Source: Anisus vortex
Lineage: Eukaryota; Mollusca; Gastropoda; Planorbidae
Assembly (NCBI GenBank): GCA_949126835.1
Contig: OX421494.1
Location: 6,166,769 to 6,230,768 of the forward strand
Reading direction: 5' to 3'
DNA: 64,000 nucleotides
This document shows, piece after piece, positions 24,001 through 33,309 of the stretch; the first letter of the stretch is position 1; each line of letters starts with the position of its first letter. The position numbers and the translations under genes are program-made. A model generated the notes under the pieces. That model was not told the origin of the DNA, did not search any database, and was given only the letters and a program-made list of their open reading frames with translations.

Positions 24001-26430
24001 GCTCTCTATTCTGTAAGCTAAATAATGCGTCGGCAACCTTTTGATAATAGTGTGTTGTCAAAGTAAGGTTTCTAATTCATTCAGTTTGATAACAGCATAA
24101 AAGTCATTCTGCTAAAGAACTAAATTTCTTGTAAAAGAGACTTGAATCGCCTCTTTGATGGATCTTTAGCGCGCCATTGAAAATCTGTCTGTGTGCCAAG
24201 ACTGGCACGCGTTACGTCGGTTGCTGACCCACGAAAAAAACGATAAATGAAATCAAACAAAATAATATTAATGCCCAAAAGCAACTTGCCAGTTCGATAG
24301 CTGTAATATATTTGCAAAAATATGTGTTAATTGTAAACAGCTGTAATTTACAAACACGTTTCTGCCATTCTTCAGGGGTGATGTAAATAAAGCAGACTAT
24401 CTTGGTTTCACTGCCCTTCATCACGCAGTCAGCCGAGGTCATATGGGCGTGGTCAGCTACCTGGTCAATTGGGGCTGCAACATATACGCCCTAGATAATG
24501 AGCTGCACTCGGCCCTGGACATCGCTTCGATGTACGACAGAACAGAGATTGTCAGGTGAATTTATATCTACCCGCCTACCTATCTGTCTATCTCCTTATA
24601 TCTGTTTATCAGTCAATTTCCGCTGCTCATTTCTCTGTCTACTTGTCCTGTGTGCTTGTCGGTATGTCTTCTTATTGTTACAAATCAGAGTCCTCTGTTG
24701 TCTGTCTAAGATCTTGTTCACTATGAAATAATACATCCAGGCCACGCGATGAATGTTTTAAAAATAATCTAATGCTTGAACTTATGCACAATATTATCCA
24801 ATGCGTGCTTCATATAGATTGTGGTGCAGAAACTCCTGCCTATCTTCACTGATATCTTGATATTCTCCCAGTTATTTCCCTTTGACTATATCTTCCATTC
24901 TCTTATAAATCAGTCTTTAACATCTATGTATCTGTACATTTGTTTCAGATTTCTAGACAATGAGCTTGCTAGAAGACAGAGTAAAAACCCTCGCCAGGTC
25001 TCAAAGTTGAAAGAGGAAGCGATGAAAGCAGCAGAGAGCAACATCAAACGATACGAAAAGCTTCAGAAAACTGCCGCGGAGAGGGCAGAGAAAGAGCAGA
25101 AGAAGCTCCAGAAGGAGATTGGTGAAGGGAGCCAACGGGACAACAAGCCCAGAAAGTCCATCTTCGAAAGCCTTACCATGAGAATGAAAGGAAACCCTGC
25201 CAATAATGTCTACAAGAATACAGGGACGCAGAGGAAGTATTCCGAATTCTCCGGAATGACTCCCAGTGCGAACAACAATCTGTTTGCCAAAAAAATGCAA
25301 AACAAAAGACTTGAATCCTTGACGAGCCATTCCGGGGACGTGGACATGCGAGGGCCGACGGGCAAAAGGCAGAGCCAGGGTTTCATTGGATCGTCTGGTG
25401 ACGTCATATATGTCACCAACAGCCAGAACACCGGAAGTGGAGGTGAGATGGCCAACGGAAGGGGAAACAGGAGACCCACTTTGGGTTCTGACCTTTTCAT
25501 GACTTCCCGGGTATCGAGGTGAGAATCGTTTTTTACTTCTTTTTATCTTCACACAGAATGGTGTAAGTCAAGTTAAACGGAATTAGTCCACTTCACTATG
25601 TTCTTTTCCTTTCCAATAATCAAGAATAAAAACACATTTTAACTTCCATTTTACTAAGTTACATTTTTCTACTGTCAGAATGTCCGAGAACACATTTCTC
25701 ATTATCGAACCAAACATTACTGTTACCTACTTCCCAAGACCAAATTATTATGACCCACTTTTCCCTGCTGACAAGTTTATTGTCCTATACTGATGCAACA
25801 TAGTTTAAAACTCCCTAAGTGTCATAACACTTCTCATCTCTCCTTGCCTTTTCTTTTTGTTTTGCTAATAGTCTTCATGCTCCTATTTACAGGGCAAAGA
25901 GTGAATCCGACCTTTTGGAAGATTCTGGAGTGGACAGTGGTCTCGGTGATGACGGGGAAGAGCTAGGACGCTTCAACCTGGGTAAAAGAACCTTCCTGAC
26001 AAACATGCCTTTCATACATCCCATCCACTCCTTCGATGACTCCCTGGGGGCTCCATCCGATGACTTTGGAGAGAACATACAATCACAGCTCTTTGGCAGC
26101 GACATCTTGTCGGACGACCGAAATGACCCGGCGTCCAAACTCTCTCCATGGGACCAAGATGACCTGGACAACTTGGACGATGACGACGAAGAGGAAGAAG
26201 ATGACGAGATGTCCACGGTGAACATGTTTCTGTGGTCGTGCGGCGCGGCCAGGTGGCTGCACGTGTTTGCACAGGAGAAGATTGACCTGTCTCTGCTGTC
26301 GCAGATGACCGACGAAGAACTCAAAGATCTGGGGATTCCGTTCGGTCCCCGGAAGAAGCTCAAGGAAGCCCTCAGTAGGCGAAAGTTAACTTTGGAGACC
26401 CCTTCTAGGATGGTTGATACATTTTTGTGA
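14896..26430 (+). CDS. USH1G: SANS / Usher syndrome 1G orthologue, 4 exons
   Basis: The spliced exons are 14896-15059, 24376-24555, 24949-25518 and 25893-26430, giving 1452 nt and 483 residues, close to the roughly 460 of human USH1G. Order of domains: N-terminal ankyrin repeats (residues 1-120; [20 protein letters not shown], then a canonical repeat at 62-93), a Lys/Glu-rich helical central region (about 129-180), a low-complexity linker, an acidic run (394-410), a SAM domain (about 412-468, ending [10 protein letters not shown]) and a C-terminal D-T-F-L that fits a class I PDZ ligand. In vertebrates SANS is a cytoplasmic scaffold that binds harmonin through SAM plus PDZ motif and MyTH4-FERM myosins through its central region. 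The paralogue ANKS4B shares this layout; the N-terminus and length favour USH1G, but an invertebrate pro-orthologue of both is possible. All introns are phase 2. The start is the first ATG in frame and has a good context (A at -3, G at +4). Confidence 0.93.
15600..15985 (+). repeat. Degenerate (AATC/ATCC)n simple repeat
   Basis: Many interrupted copies of aatc, atcc and attc-type tetramers (for example caatcaatcgatctatcaat). A shorter similar patch lies at 17130-17235. Confidence 0.8.
15995..16202. mobile_element. hAT-type MITE family C, best copy (208 bp)
   Basis: It starts CAGGAGTCGGCAACC and ends attgccaacgcctg. It is flanked by a perfect 8-bp duplication, ctgtaaac, at 15987-15994 and 16203-16210. 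The duplication length and CAGG-type terminus place it in the hAT superfamily. No coding capacity. It sits in intron 1 of the SANS gene. Confidence 0.85.
16650..17117 (+). repeat. Dispersed repeat R1, copy 1
   Basis: It shares with 41112-41568 a series of words in the same order: cttttagaaatatacaaagg, tttttaacatcaaaag, gcgataattaata, aacatcttttggaaatga and tgcatgcataat. The spacing is similar, with indels. No coding potential, and the family is not recognised. Confidence 0.65.
17625..17945 (+). repeat. (CTGTC)-type minisatellite
   Basis: About 320 bp built from tgtcc and tgtct pentamers with interspersed tgtttcc. Higher-order duplication is visible: a block containing gtccgttatgactgtcctat occurs twice, about 84 bp apart. 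The Cys-Pro-Val open frame across it is an artefact. Confidence 0.9.
18264..18345. mobile_element. Fragment of MITE family C (inverted)
   Basis: It begins cagcggtcagaaacctaagg and continues acgcgtgcctgacttggcac, which is the reverse orientation of the family's right half. A short duplication of the gtgccwgacttggcacgc word is also present. Confidence 0.5.
19030..19262 (+). mobile_element. tRNA-derived SINE, gastropod-type body
   Basis: The head has a near-perfect B box GGTTCGAATCC (19097-19107), with an A-box-like ggtggccgaccggcagcg upstream. The body contains gatgggtacctgacattagt followed by gggggtaaagcaaaggcggc, a layout I know from SINEs common in snail genomes. It lies in intron 1 of the SANS gene in sense orientation. 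Confidence 0.75.
19490..19738 (-). pseudogene. LINE 3' fragment
   Basis: On the - strand the segment encodes, in broken frames, a [13 protein letters not shown] basic stretch, then [20 protein letters not shown], the typical C-terminus of a non-LTR retrotransposon. A (CAT)n tail at 19486-19502 probably represents the 3' end of the insert. Confidence 0.65.
20590..20740 (+). pseudogene. LINE 3' fragment (QAARF-type tail)
   Basis: On the + strand the frame reads [19 protein letters not shown], then [17 protein letters not shown], the region after reverse transcriptase in L2/CR1/Jockey-like LINEs. A diverged copy of the same start is at 40922-41000. Confidence 0.6.
22300..22648. mobile_element. 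hAT-type MITE family B, 349 bp
   Basis: The left end is CCGGGACGTATTTAGG and the right end CCTAAATACGCCACTG. They are flanked by a perfect 8-bp duplication, cttgtgac (22292-22299 and 22649-22656). The body holds the words gggggcccwt and ggaacaagtggaacatg shared with 1568-1673 and 49128-49474. No transposase. Confidence 0.85.
22677..22990 (+). repeat. 34-bp tandem array, about 9 units
   Basis: The unit is GGGAGTTAGAGAATGTAGG followed by TATGCATACGCATAT. The copies are almost identical; the first carries one extra T (cgcattatggg). The unit contains the perfect palindrome GTATGCATAC. It starts only about 30 bp after the MITE at 22300-22648 and lies in intron 1. Confidence 0.95.
23285..23539 (+). 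pseudogene. LINE 3' fragment
   Basis: It encodes [19 protein letters not shown], then [11 protein letters not shown] and [12 protein letters not shown]: the widespread LINE C-terminal signature, here ending at a stop codon. It runs straight into a (ggatatgtaggatgta)-type simple repeat at 23527-23606, probably the expanded 3' tail. Confidence 0.75.
24029..24232. mobile_element. hAT-type MITE family C, copy near USH1G exon 2
   Basis: It begins gcgtcggcaaccttttgata and ends ggcacgcg, then gtcggttgctgaccca. It lies about 145 bp upstream of exon 2. No clear target duplication is visible, so the copy is older or its ends have decayed. Confidence 0.65.
24376..24555 (+). CDS. USH1G: USH1G exon 2
   Basis: It encodes the end of codon 55 to the start of codon 115. 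It carries a canonical ankyrin repeat ([20 protein letters not shown]) and the start of the next ([20 protein letters not shown]). The acceptor is cattcttcag and the donor GTGAAT. The exon is 180 nt and phase-symmetric (2-2). Confidence 0.93.
24949..25518 (+). CDS. USH1G: USH1G exon 3
   Basis: It encodes residues 115-305: the end of the ankyrin region, the Lys/Glu-rich helical central segment ([20 protein letters not shown]) and a Ser/Asn/Gly-rich linker. In vertebrates the matching central region binds myosin MyTH4-FERM domains. The acceptor is tttgtttcag and the donor GTGAGA. Length 570 nt, phase 2-2. Long open frames on the opposite strand are shadows. Confidence 0.92.
25893..26430 (+). 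CDS. USH1G: USH1G exon 4 (SAM domain and PDZ ligand)
   Basis: It encodes residues 305-483 and the TGA stop. It includes a Ser/Asp motif ([18 protein letters not shown]), an acidic run, the SAM domain ([20 protein letters not shown] to [17 protein letters not shown]) and the terminal DTFL. Human SANS ends in DTEL, so the class I PDZ ligand is kept. The acceptor is tcctatttacag. Confidence 0.93.
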
Positions 26431-26865
26431 TCGTTTCGGAGCTTGAAAAAAAAATAGACAACCTCTAAGAGCTTCATGCCTTCAATTAATTGCTATTTTC
26501 TACTGAAGCTGCTCTGACCGACCAATCAAATCGCAGGGATTAAAAGACTAGCGTTATGTCTCATAATGCAGTCAAGCTCATCAAACAAAAGGCTTAGACA
26601 CAAAAACTACTGTACTTTCCTGAACCAAGCCTAGTGATGGACAGAGTTTATAACAACTTTTTTTATCAACATACTTTTTTATCAACATATTTTTTTTTCC
26701 ATTTACATTGAAAACAGAAAAAAAAACATTACTGTTTGAACAATATAAAATGTATTTGCCTTAATTATGTATTGTTGTGTGTTTGTGATATATATATCAA
26801 CATTGTCAAAGCTATATGTGATGATTGTTCTTATGTGTAACATTTAATAAATAAACAAAATAATT
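26431..26865 (+). other. USH1G 3' UTR
   Basis: AT-rich sequence after the stop codon, running to the poly(A) signals. The exact cleavage site is not visible. Confidence 0.65.
26846..26855 (+). terminator. Poly(A) signal for USH1G
   Basis: Two overlapping AATAAA hexamers (26846-26851 and 26850-26855) lie about 420 bp after the stop codon. They are the first clear canonical signals downstream. Confidence 0.65.
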
Positions 26866-27399
26866 GCCAATTCCTTTTTAATATTGCATCACATGACAAC
26901 CCCATATATGCGTATATTTGAGCTCGTTTTAATAACGGACAGTTCTCTATAGATAAAAACTATTGAACTAAATGCTTTAAAGTATCTGGATAAAATAAGA
27001 CTGATGAAAAAATGTGTGCGTGGCTTAAAAAAAAAAATTTGTTAGTGGGGCGTAAAAAGCCATTAGCAACGTTATTTTCACCTTTTTTTTTACCTTACAA
27101 ACTACAATTAAAAAAGTAATTCATAAGCGACTCTTTGGAAAATGAATCACACAGATTTTGCCATAATAATAATAGAAAGAGTCCGAATGCACCTACAGTG
27201 AGTCTTAGATACGAGTTTTGGAGTCTAATAAGGAAGTTACATTCCTATAGGATGTACCCACATCAAATTATGGGCATCATCCAGAAACCTCCAGAAAATC
27301 GCCGTTTTTTTCATCGGCGTCAGCTTTGCTTGTGAGTGGGAGCATCGACGCAAAACATGCATCCGGAATATGGGCTAGTTTCTCTAGCAGTCTCCAGAC
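26866..27399. other. Intergenic DNA, no gene seen
   Basis: AT-rich; no supported feature. Confidence 0.5.
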
Positions 27400-27906
27400 T
27401 AGAACCCCACTTCTCTACGAAATAATGCGAGTAGAGATTTCTCTCTTTTGGCTCGGAAAACGTCCATGTCAACTCTAAGATCCTGCAAGGCGGGACAATC
27501 TGAAAGCACGTGCTCGACCGTCTCTTCCGCCTCCCTGCAGTATCGACGCCACGAATCTAGGCTAGTTCTGAACTGGGATATTGTAGATGATTTCCTTCTG
27601 CGGATATTCCATCAGGGTCGGCACGATTGTGCCGTTTCAGATGTTGCCACACGTCTTGGCCGTTGTCAGAGTTGTCTCTAGTTTTGTCCGATCATGCTGG
27701 TGGACGTCTGTTTCCGGTTCATGCCTCCACTGCCTTTTTTCCATTTGCCTTGTGGGCCCCAGATGAGGTTTTGTCTCGTGATGCTGGTTGGGGACTTTCT
27801 GAGGGTATGGCCTATTCATCTCCATCTTCTTTGGAGATGTACCTGTTCCATTGATTCCAGTCGTGTGAGTTTTCCATTGCTGGTGACATTGAGATTGAGA
27901 GAGCAT
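27400..27906 (-). pseudogene. LINE 3' fragments, composite
   Basis: The - strand encodes two LINE-like pieces in broken frames. Near 27780-27870 there is RRWRWIGHTLRKSPTSITRQ, a common LINE C-terminal signature. Near 27450-27560 there is YCREAEETVEHVLSDCPALQ, the Cys/His tail that follows RNase H or reverse transcriptase in many LINEs. Stops and frameshifts interrupt both, so two truncated insertions or one rearranged LINE are possible. Confidence 0.65.
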
Positions 27907-29926
27907 ATCTTAAAAATCCTTCGAAGGCATGAATTTATGAATAGTGTAAACCCTGTTAGCAAATAATCATTGGCAAATGGTCAAACAAGCTTGCATTTAA
28001 AATTAGGTCGTAAGTAGATCATTATAGATCTAAAAACACCCAACGTCGTCGCAGAACATTCTATATTATATTATATTTCCTTGCTTATGTGTATTTCTTT
28101 CTTTTTTTTATATGAATTTGTTTTCCTGTCACAATTTTTTTTTTTACAATCCACGAATTTTAATCCCATTCACTTTGTATGCAAAGTAAGTTATAATTAC
28201 ACGTAAGAACGCTTTTGGCAATTTTCACTCGAAATATAGCATCAGAGAAAAATGTAACACAGTACCTGAAATAGAGTAGAGAGGGAGGTAACCTACAGGA
28301 TATAAATCATACTGACTTGTTACGAAATTGTTGTGCAATACGGAGGTAAATGAAAATGTCCGAAAAGGTTAAATAATCTACTGGTCTACTTTTAGTATTA
28401 AATATTTTGTTTATAGAGACGTAATTGTGGAAATACAAATAAGCTTAATGCAAAGAACATAAAGTTATAGTGTTTTAAAAAATGTTCGATTCTAAAAAGA
28501 AAAAATGTTAATGCATAGTAAGCGTTTTATAATTTATAGCAGATGAGCAGGCATTTCAGAATTCAAGTTTTTATTTCAACTGATCTACGGGCTTGGTGGA
28601 TTTTGTCAAAGTGCCCGTATAAATTGTGGGAGGAACATCAGATCTGGTGTAGAGTAGTGTAGACCACTGACCGATACTATTTAGATCTAACTATTTCGAG
28701 AGAATATGCCTACTTTTAATAATTTTTTTTTAAAAATAAGATAGGCCTAACGTGGAAATTTTGAGTACAAAATTGATTCATATATTTTATCTGTACAAAA
28801 TATCATAATTTATTGTTAAACTCCTTAGTTTATTAACTTTCCTAGCTTGCATAGGTAGGTAAAGTTGAATAATAATCGTGGAACTTTCTTTTGCACAGAT
28901 GAGTGTAAAAAAAACAACAACCCAGCCCATTTCTGTAGGCTATAATAATATTATACAGATTTGTGTTTGCATCATAATCATTACGTGGTAATCTTTTAAC
29001 CCACAATGTTCTTTTCATTTTATGTAGGCTACACTGGGACATAGTTTTTATAACATAGGCTTACATAGGTCATGTGATATGGATACACTGTGACGTCGAT
29101 CAATTGCAAAAGTACTATTCTCAATCTGTAGGCCTATCGCCAGTCTCGGGATTAGCAAATAAACCTAAATATGTTTATAAGCTACTTTTTTGTTTAAAAC
29201 AAAAGTGGATTTAAAATTTTAAATTCGATACTGCCCTGCCTACCAGCATTATCAACTAATTTTGTTGTTTTTTCATTTATTTATTGCCCTATGCATATTT
29301 TTCTATTGGCAAAACTTAATATATTTTTTTAAGATAGCCTATGTAAAATAAAAGTTAAAATATTATTATTTTATTAAAAAAAGAAAAAATAGTTATGTAA
29401 TGTTTTATAGGCCTAATTTATAAAATCTGCTTCACCGGCCCTATGACCAATTTGGTCCGAATGGTAGGCTACTTAACTTATAATGTGTATCCTGTGTATC
29501 ACTTTGTAAAGTTAGCGCTCATCCATCACAATTTAATAAGCTTACATTTAAATAACAAATACTATCCTAATATAATCCATTCCTTTTATTGTGTACATGC
29601 TTACCTCATATAATGCCTATAAATAAACACGAATCTACTAAACTAAAAGCTGAAGGGTAACTTGTTTTGATCGTCTGTAGGTGTTTTTATTGTTGTCAGT
29701 ATTGTTTTTTTCTTATTGTGTTACAATATAATGGATTATTGTTGTTACTTTTATATATTAAAAATGAGATTGTCCCATTATTGATTTTCTATTAGGCCTA
29801 CTCTGACACGAGTGGCGTCGGAGGGGCTGCTGTTGAAGAAGGGAGTGGGTATATGGGGGAGTGGGAACGAGTTACTAGATGGCGTGCTGACATAGGCTAT
29901 AATATCAGCTCTTAAATATGTTAGAC
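27907..29926. other. AT-rich intergenic DNA, no gene seen
   Basis: About 2 kb with no recognisable gene or repeat family, apart from several copies of the word TAGGCCTA. Confidence 0.5.
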
Positions 29927-30123
29927 CAGGTTTCGACAACCTTTTGATAACAGTTTGCCAAAGTAACATTTGCAAGTCATTCCGCGTGCCAACAGCCTAA
30001 AATTCATACTGCTCTTTTCTTGTATGTGCGACTTGAATTGCCCTTTTAGTGGTTCTCCGCGTGCCATTGAAAATCGCTCTGCGTTCCAAATTTGGCACGC
30101 GTTCCTTAGGTTGCCGACCACTG
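29927..30123. mobile_element. hAT-type MITE family C, copy 5
   Basis: It starts caggtttcgacaaccttttg and ends cttaggttgccgaccactg, with the shared body words in between. No matching flanking 8-mers. Confidence 0.65.
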
Positions 30124-30210
30124 TCCTGTATGTGAAATAGGCAAAAGTAGGCTTTAGGCTATTTTTTAAATGTCTAAATGTTAGCTCATGTAGGTTATAT
30201 ATGCTGTTGG

Positions 30211-31204
30211 CTTCCATTAGTCTCGTGAGACGACAGGAATTTAGTGGGCCCTTGGGGGAATGTGTGATCCTGGTCTTGAAGCCTCTGCTGTAGCTGTACA
30301 AGCCCACACGCGAGTGACAGTCCATGTTGCATGTCTGGCACAAGAAGACAGAATTGGTCGTGGGCTGGTCCATGTCTCTCTTGCAGACATCACTAAAATG
30401 GAGGTGGGGCCGCCTGCGGTCCTCTTTCCTCTGGCTAGTTCAGAGTATAGGATGTCTTTGGGTATTCTGCCATCGTCCATCCTACATACATGTCCCAACC
30501 ATCTGAGCCGGCGTTGGCGGATCAGAGTGGGCATGCTTGGCATCCCAGCCTGCTGCAGCACCACGTTGTTTGTGACATGGTCCTGCCAGGAGATTCCGAG
30601 TATGCGTCGGAGGCAGCGCATGTGAAAATCACCCAATCTCCTCTCTTGTTAAGAGTAAAGGGTGCAGGTTTCGTTGGCATAGAGTAGAGTGCTTAACACA
30701 CATGCACGGTACACTGCAACCTTATGGTCAGCTTTTTGTTGTTCCACGCTATGTGTGATAGACCGGCCCGTTTTGTGGAGGCCTTTCCGATCCTTTTGTT
30801 GAGCTCTGTTTTTAGAGATAGGTTGCTAGTGATGGTGGAGACAAGGTATGTGTAATGCTCCACAGCCTCAAGTTCGCAGTCGTTGATGGTAATTTTGGGA
30901 GAATCAGCTTCCTGGGCCATGACATTAGTCTTTTTTAGGCTGATAGTGAGGCCAAAGTCGCTAGCGCCTTGGCAAAGCGGTCCATTAGGCTTTGCAGTTC
31001 TGCCTCTGTGTGTGTGGCTAAGGTAGCGTCATCTGCAAAAAACATGTCCCTAATTACGGTCTCCCGTATCTTCCTTTTAGACTTAAGCCTGGCCAGGTTG
31101 AATAGTTTACCATCAGAACGGGTTTGTAGATAAACCCCCTCGGTTGAAGTTCCAAAGGCATGCCTCAACAGGCTGGCAAAAAAGATGTTAAAGAGTGTTG
31201 GGGC
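30211..31204 (-). pseudogene. APE-type LINE, 3' half (split by LTR element)
   Basis: The - strand encodes the second part of a non-LTR reverse transcriptase: APTLFNIFFASLLRHAF at the junction, the catalytic FADD motif (DMFFADDATLATHTEAELQS), a thumb region (TELNKRIGKAS), FHMRCLRRILGISWQDHVTN and RWLGHVCRMDDGRIPKDILY. A Cys-Cys-His finger-like end (CQTCNMDCHSRVGLYS) precedes the 3' UTR. Several frameshifts break it. It continues directly from 37291-39063 once the LTR element is removed. Confidence 0.85.
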
Positions 31205-32105
31205 TGTCACACGCTGAAGGCGCGGCTCTGATTATGTGCAGATTGTGCGTACGCTTATCAGGCTTTTGTGAGGTCGTTGTCTTAGGATATGAAGACTTTC
31301 AAACCTATTTATATTTGTAGCTATCTCAGCAAAAAGGATTGACAAAATGCAACAGTTCTACAACGTTTATTGACAAGAAGTTTCTATATGTATATCAAAG
31401 GTTACATACATCCAATATATACAAATAGAGGTAGATGAGAGTCGATCGAGTACAGTGTAGTCGGCTAACTTAAATGCTCACTATTAAGTAATTCCGAACT
31501 GTCAACTGTGTATGTGAGACCTACTTCGACTCTGTGTATCTAGCGACTGTCTCTGCTTAGCTACGGTCTGCCCTCTCTCTTTCTAGCCCTCGCTTGTCTG
31601 ACTATTTATCCTCCCAAATTTTCAGTTTCTCAGGCTTGCCATAAACATCTGCGAACAATGGACCATATCCAGTTACCCTGGGTTGCCAGTGGTCTGTTGG
31701 AGAAAGGGGGGGGGGAATAGGGGTGGAGTCTGACCTCACCTGACTCTGGGCCGCGGGACCTCCAACGGTGTATTCAACTACTCTTGAGTTATTACTCCCC
31801 TCTTGTCCCATGCCAGAAATGTATACTACTAGACGCCCATATTTATCAATGGTTATTTAACCCCTCTTGGACTGTTTCCCAGGGTCAAGAATTTCAACTT
31901 GCCTCCAACTTCTATATATATCGCCAGTCCAAGCAAAACATCTTGGTTAATTACCATTCCCATTTAAACTGTCCCTCGACTGAAAGGATTTAAGTCCGTC
32001 CAAACAAGTTTCTCACGCTCAACTTTAAGAGTCAATTATCTCGGGTTTTTGGGCGTGTTGTTAGAAATACATAAATCCATGTTAATTCTAAAATGGATTG
32101 CAACA
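31205..32105 (-). repeat. 3' LTR of the Gypsy-type element
   Basis: 901 bp, beginning TGTCACACGCTGAAGGCGCG and ending ATTGCAACA on the + strand. By eye it differs from the partner LTR by roughly a dozen or more substitutions and a few short indels (for example around 31290, 31700 and 31830), so the insertion is fairly young but not brand new. Confidence 0.92.
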
Positions 32106-33309
32106 TATGCCCTCCCCTAGAACATACCGTCCCAAAAAACATCTAGCTTCTAGTAAAATGTCATGTCCCATTAATACGTAGGATGTACTATAATATCAAA
32201 CGTCAACAAAATATTACAATAATCAATATTCCTTACTTAAGGACATCTTACTGTCATCGCGAGCAATGCATGCGTAGCTACTTAATACCGTCTAATTCAA
32301 AATCAACATTTCAAGAACACCAAAAAGAAAACTGCAAAGATGCAGGGACCGTAGTCCGTATAGATACATTTACCACAACAATTTAGGGGTTGCCTCGGCA
32401 TAAACCCCCCACAGAAATACAGTGTTCAACAGGTTTAGCATAACTGCTATTATATCAACTGGCAATGATATATGTACACAAACATTCCAGAAAAAGAGTA
32501 TTAGTTAATGGTGTTTCACACACAGCATAAAAATTGTAAGCATAACTTCATGTCAAATAGAGAAATCATATAAAAATTAGTAGCAAGTTCAAACATAGAA
32601 ACACATAGTTAAAAATAATAATCGCATCCACACATACAATGACACATGAATACCAACAGGTATCAAGGTGAGCTGACCAATAGGTCTCAATTATGTTCAG
32701 ACAAAAGTATTACTTTGCTCTGTTAACCTGTCACTTAGACTGGACAGCGTCTCATCAGATATATATATACCTTATCCTTTCTGCGATAATATTAACAGTG
32801 ATCGTCACGTCTGAGTGGTCATTATTGTTGTACCCTCTGACTTGGGTCAAATACATCTGACCTCAAATGCCATTCCTCTTTACATTTCGTTTTCCCCACT
32901 TTCTCATTATAGACAGGAATTCCCTTTCCCTTCCACTATCTGGAAGTGGACAAACAAACGAACAAACGAATCTTACACTAACACACTAACACTTACACAC
33001 TTTTCAATGGAGTACCAAGGAAACTATTCACTAGTTTCTACGGCCATGAGCCACCTTGGTTTTGTAACGGGAACGAGCGAGTTTAAAGACAGGTTGGTCA
33101 GTGATTTCTTTCCTGTCGAAAGATCTCGTACCGGTATTCTGCCTAGCCATCTGGTCATTGTTCCGACGCGTGTTTAGTTTCACGGTGTGTGTCCACCCTA
33201 GACTCTTTGCCATGCCTCGATAGATATGCCGATCTCTAATTCGTTCTCGTTTCGCCCTAATGAGTACTTCTCCCATATCAATAACACTACAGGCCCAAAA
33301 CATTGTGTC
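32106..33309 (-). other. Interior of LTR element where pol would be expected
   Basis: About 1.2 kb between the end of the gag-protease ORF and the 3' LTR. I find no polymerase, RNase H or integrase motif in any frame. The short open frames are not recognised. Confidence 0.7.

Larger units (their letters stand above)
15060..24375 (+). other. USH1G: USH1G intron 1 (9.3 kb, repeat-rich)
   Basis: It is bounded by donor GTGAGT and acceptor cattcttcag. It contains three or more MITEs, two LINE tails, a SINE, two minisatellites and simple repeats, listed separately. The stretches 16211-16645, 17236-17620, 18346-19029, 19740-20589, 20741-22291 and 22991-23284 show nothing else that can be supported, including the 153-residue open frame at 18549-19010, which has no recognisable domain. 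Confidence 0.88.

Noticed and set aside
25001..25552. 183-codon open frame on the - strand over USH1G exon 3 (also 25210-25500 and 25887-26477)
   Set aside because: These are shadows of the real + strand exons; no domain is seen and they cross the splice sites.
33031..33303. Small gene downstream of gag in the LTR element
   Set aside because: No reverse transcriptase, integrase, envelope or other recognisable motif; a chance frame is the simplest reading.
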